Shown piece after piece: positions 23,414-25,591 of a DNA stretch of 25,591 nucleotides. The position numbers and the translations under genes are program-made. How positions within the stretch are numbered: position 1 is the stretch's first letter; each line of letters opens with the position of its first letter. A model generated the notes under the pieces. The model ran no database searches and was not told the DNA's origin. It saw nothing but the letters and a program-made list of their open reading frames with translations. The stretch comes from CAJBVG01 sp044376465 (GTDB lineage Bacteria; Bacteroidota; Bacteroidia; Sphingobacteriales; Sphingobacteriaceae), in the NCBI GenBank assembly GCA_044376465.1, contig JBILKW010000007.1:1-25591 (forward strand), read 5' to 3'.

Positions 23414-23540
23414 TAGCATACAACTCATGAATATTAGTCATTTTTTTGTAAAATACCGCTGCTATTCATAAGTTATTCCTATGCGATTAGCTTATAACTG
23501 AAATTTTAGTTGTTTTTGTTGATGCATTAAAAATTGTATC

Positions 23541-25352
23541 ATGAATAAAACTATCTTTCGCTCAACAAAAATTAAAAATTTACTTTTATTTTCATTGCTA
23601 ACCTTTTCGATAAGCTTAAATTCTTGTAAAAAAGAATTAGATTTTATAGAGTCGGAGGATGCATTGAATTCAGAACATGTAGCTTCTATAACAAGTAATT
23701 CCATTAACCCCTTTGCAATTGAAAATATTTACAATGCACTTGCAACATTAGAACGAGAACCCTCTTTAAACCCCAATAGGATATACAATTATTATAAATT
23801 TAATCCAGAAGAAGTATCGGCTGAAGTGCTAAAAATTTTAGAAGCAGACACCAATTTAATGATAATGGATTACCCTTTCGCAGATATGAGTTTATACCCA
23901 AACGACTCGATAATGGAAGAAAACACTTCTATCGACTTTGAGAAATATAAAGATGGAAATTTGTATATTATGTATGTAGCAAACTCATCTGTTGATGCTG
24001 CTATAGGAACACTAAACTCTGCAGAAAAATTAGACGAACTCTATTTGCCAGAAATTGAAGACGAAGATTTACAAATACAAGCCTTAATTAGTTCCGGATA
24101 TGTTGAGGATGCAAACGTAGCCGCATTCAGAAGAAGAAAGTGGGGTTGCTTTTTTAAGCAACCCCATGGAAACGTTTCTTATAAAGACCAAAAAACTGGT
24201 TTTAACAGACCCGTTCCCAATATAAAAGTTTGGACCTTGGTTTTTGGATTGCCTATTAGTACACATACAGATGCATTCGGGAATTATAAAATTCCATGGC
24301 GATTTAATGTGGGTACTATTATTGGCACCCATGCAAAAAACGAATACGCAACTGTAAAACCATTCAATACTCTAGGTCCTGGAATTAGAACCATTGCACA
24401 ATTAAGCATTAATTTTATAATAGGCTCTAAACATTCGTTTGGTTGGTATAGCTCTTGTCGTATGAGGAGATCTATTAACTTAACATTTAACAACCATTCT
24501 CAAGAAAGGTTATGGGCGCAAATACTCGACGCAGTTCACCATCACCGCATGTTCGCCCAACAAGACAATATTCATGCGGCACCCAACGATTTATCAATCT
24601 ATGCACATTGGTCGTTGAGTAGCGGAGCAGCATCAGCACCTATGCTAGGTCATATAAAAACAAACCCTGCAGCTATGTTTTTAAATTTTATATCTTTATT
24701 TTTTGATAAAAATTTATTAGATACCGAACCTAATTTTGTGAATATGATTTCAGGTTTGTTGCCCGATGTTACAATAAGAGTAAGTGTTACCGAATCTGCT
24801 AATTATTCTGACGATATTATGCAAACAATGTTCCATGAATTAGGTCATGCTTCTTTGTTTCGTCAAGTCGGTGAGTTATATTGGATAGACCTAATTACTA
24901 ATATATTAATAGCAGACAAGAGTCCTTGTGGAGGTTATGGATGTGGAACAGAACCACATTGGGGCAAAACACAAGTGAACGAAGCATGGGCAGAATTTAT
25001 AGGCAAAATGCATCATTATAGGTTTCAACCAAATGGTTTAGCTTGGGTAAGATTATCTTCAGGATTTACTGATTATTTTCCTTATCCATTAGCACTTGAA
25101 GATGTACCTTGGTTTAATCGAGATTGGATAAATACGGGGATTTTTTATGATATAATTGATAATGCTCAAGAAGTTAATGATGAAATACAAAATATGACGA
25201 TAGAAAGTATGTACAAGTCCTTTAATCCCAATACAAATAACTTATGTGATTGGAGAGACGATTATTTATTAAAAAACAACAATGTTGACTTTACTAAACT
25301 AAATAAATTAATGATTGATTTAAACTTATGGAAAAGCAATTGCACAAATTAA
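23541..25352 (+). CDS. Lipoprotein with HELGH metalloprotease-like motif
   Basis: I recognise no named family. The 603-residue protein starts with a lipoprotein signal peptide (hydrophobic 13-26, lipobox LNSC with Cys29), so it is probably anchored to the outer membrane. Residues about 222-275 look like a carboxypeptidase-regulatory or Ig-like beta domain (VPNIKVWTLV, then TDAFGNYKIPWRF). The C-terminal half carries MFHELGHASLF, a HExxH zinc-protease motif at His432, Glu433 and His436. NEAWAEF (480-486) follows about 45 residues later and could supply the third, glutamate ligand as in gluzincins. Four cysteines lie at 306, 463, 468 and near the end. The gene encodes a perfect hairpin at 24141-24166 and overlaps the next lipoprotein gene by 25 bases. 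Protease activity is inferred from motif only. Confidence 0.75.
   Translation: MNKTIFRSTKIKNLLLFSLLTFSISLNSCKKELDFIESEDALNSEHVASITSNSINPFAIENIYNALATLEREPSLNPNRIYNYYKFNPEEVSAEVLKILEADTNLMIMDYPFADMSLYPNDSIMEENTSIDFEKYKDGNLYIMYVANSSVDAAIGTLNSAEKLDELYLPEIEDEDLQIQALISSGYVEDANVAAFRRRKWGCFFKQPHGNVSYKDQKTGFNRPVPNIKVWTLVFGLPISTHTDAFGNYKIPWRFNVGTIIGTHAKNEYATVKPFNTLGPGIRTIAQLSINFIIGSKHSFGWYSSCRMRRSINLTFNNHSQERLWAQILDAVHHHRMFAQQDNIHAAPNDLSIYAHWSLSSGAASAPMLGHIKTNPAAMFLNFISLFFDKNLLDTEPNFVNMISGLLPDVTIRVSVTESANYSDDIMQTMFHELGHASLFRQVGELYWIDLITNILIADKSPCGGYGCGTEPHWGKTQVNEAWAEFIGKMHHYRFQPNGLAWVRLSSGFTDYFPYPLALEDVPWFNRDWINTGIFYDIIDNAQEVNDEIQNMTIESMYKSFNPNTNNLCDWRDDYLLKNNNVDFTKLNKLMIDLNLWKSNCTN
24141..24166. repeat. 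Perfect 11-bp hairpin inside the lipoprotein gene
   Basis: TGGGGTTGCTT (24141-24151) and AAGCAACCCCA (24156-24166) are perfect inverted copies around a TTTT loop, in the middle of the coding sequence at codons for WGCFFKQPHG. It is one of the strongest hairpins in the window. No T-run follows on the plus strand; on the minus strand the stem is followed by the T-rich CTTTCTTCTTCT. Confidence 0.75.
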
Positions 25353-25591
25353 TTATTTATGTTTCTATCTTAATTTTAGCAACATTTTTTACATCATGCG
25401 ATCCAGAGCGATTTTGTAACGAACCTGAATGCCTTTATTCTGATGTGAATGTTACAATTGATGCTAAATTAAGTGGAAACTTAGACAGCATCATTAATAT
25501 AGGCGATACCATTTGGCTTCAAGTAAAAATTCCAGATACAATGCAAACTAATTATGGTGAAATTGTATTTAACTACCTTTGGAATGATAGC
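25328..25591 (+). CDS. Lipoprotein of unknown function, N-terminal part only
   Basis: An ATG at 25328, inside the end of the preceding gene (25-base overlap), opens 88 codons that run to the window edge without a stop. The start is a lipoprotein signal peptide with hydrophobic core IIYVSILILATFF and lipobox FTSC (Cys24). The mature part, with a Cys-containing segment CDPERFCNEPEC followed by strand-rich sequence (VNVTIDAKL, TIWLQVKIP), looks like an exported beta protein. I do not recognise a family. The overlap indicates co-translation with the HELGH lipoprotein, so the two may act together at the outer membrane. Confidence 0.75.
   Translation, partial: MEKQLHKLIIYVSILILATFFTSCDPERFCNEPECLYSDVNVTIDAKLSGNLDSIINIGDTIWLQVKIPDTMQTNYGEIVFNYLWNDS

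Overview
The window comes from the chromosome of a low-GC Gram-negative bacterium of the phylum Bacteroidota. This is inferred from the gene content and family variants, the lipoprotein signal peptides, the near absence of Shine-Dalgarno sequences, and several matches to the Bacteroidota -7 promoter box TAnnTTTG. I cannot name a genus. No rRNA, tRNA, transposase, phage gene or CRISPR array was seen. No gene-free stretch exceeds 300 bases; the longest is 7750-8027.

Positions 1-10415 are dominated by aromatic-acid catabolism. The phenylacetyl-CoA epoxidase genes paaA-B-C-D run leftwards (paaD is cut by the left edge), and the reductase gene paaE is divergent from them. After an SDR oxidoreductase, a secreted barrel-like protein and an OsmC-family protein comes the homogentisate route of tyrosine breakdown. 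A fumarylacetoacetate hydrolase and a flavin-reductase-like protein run leftwards; homogentisate 1,2-dioxygenase and 4-hydroxyphenylpyruvate dioxygenase run rightwards. Several gaps here hold short AT-rich repeat families. A strong intrinsic terminator closes hppD and overlaps the nominal start of an FkbM-type methyltransferase gene.

Positions 11448-15422 hold a compact five-gene leftward operon, the most unusual part of the window. In order of transcription it encodes an SDR oxidoreductase, a small four-helix membrane protein with an apparent internal duplication, a bestrophin-family channel, a LCIB-type (theta/beta-like) carbonic anhydrase homologue, and an AraC-family regulator. In algae, LCIB and bestrophins both belong to the CO2-concentrating mechanism. 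Finding both in one non-photosynthetic bacterial operon suggests an uncharacterised bicarbonate/CO2 or anion-handling system. Repeats upstream of its first gene are candidate sites for the regulator.

Positions 15611-23349 are core chromosome: purN and purH (purine synthesis), then mreB-mreC-mreD-mrdA(PBP2)-rodA, the rod-shape elongation machinery, with the last four genes overlapping or nearly touching. The right end carries a large lipoprotein with a HELGH zinc-protease signature and the start of a second lipoprotein that overlaps it and runs off the window.
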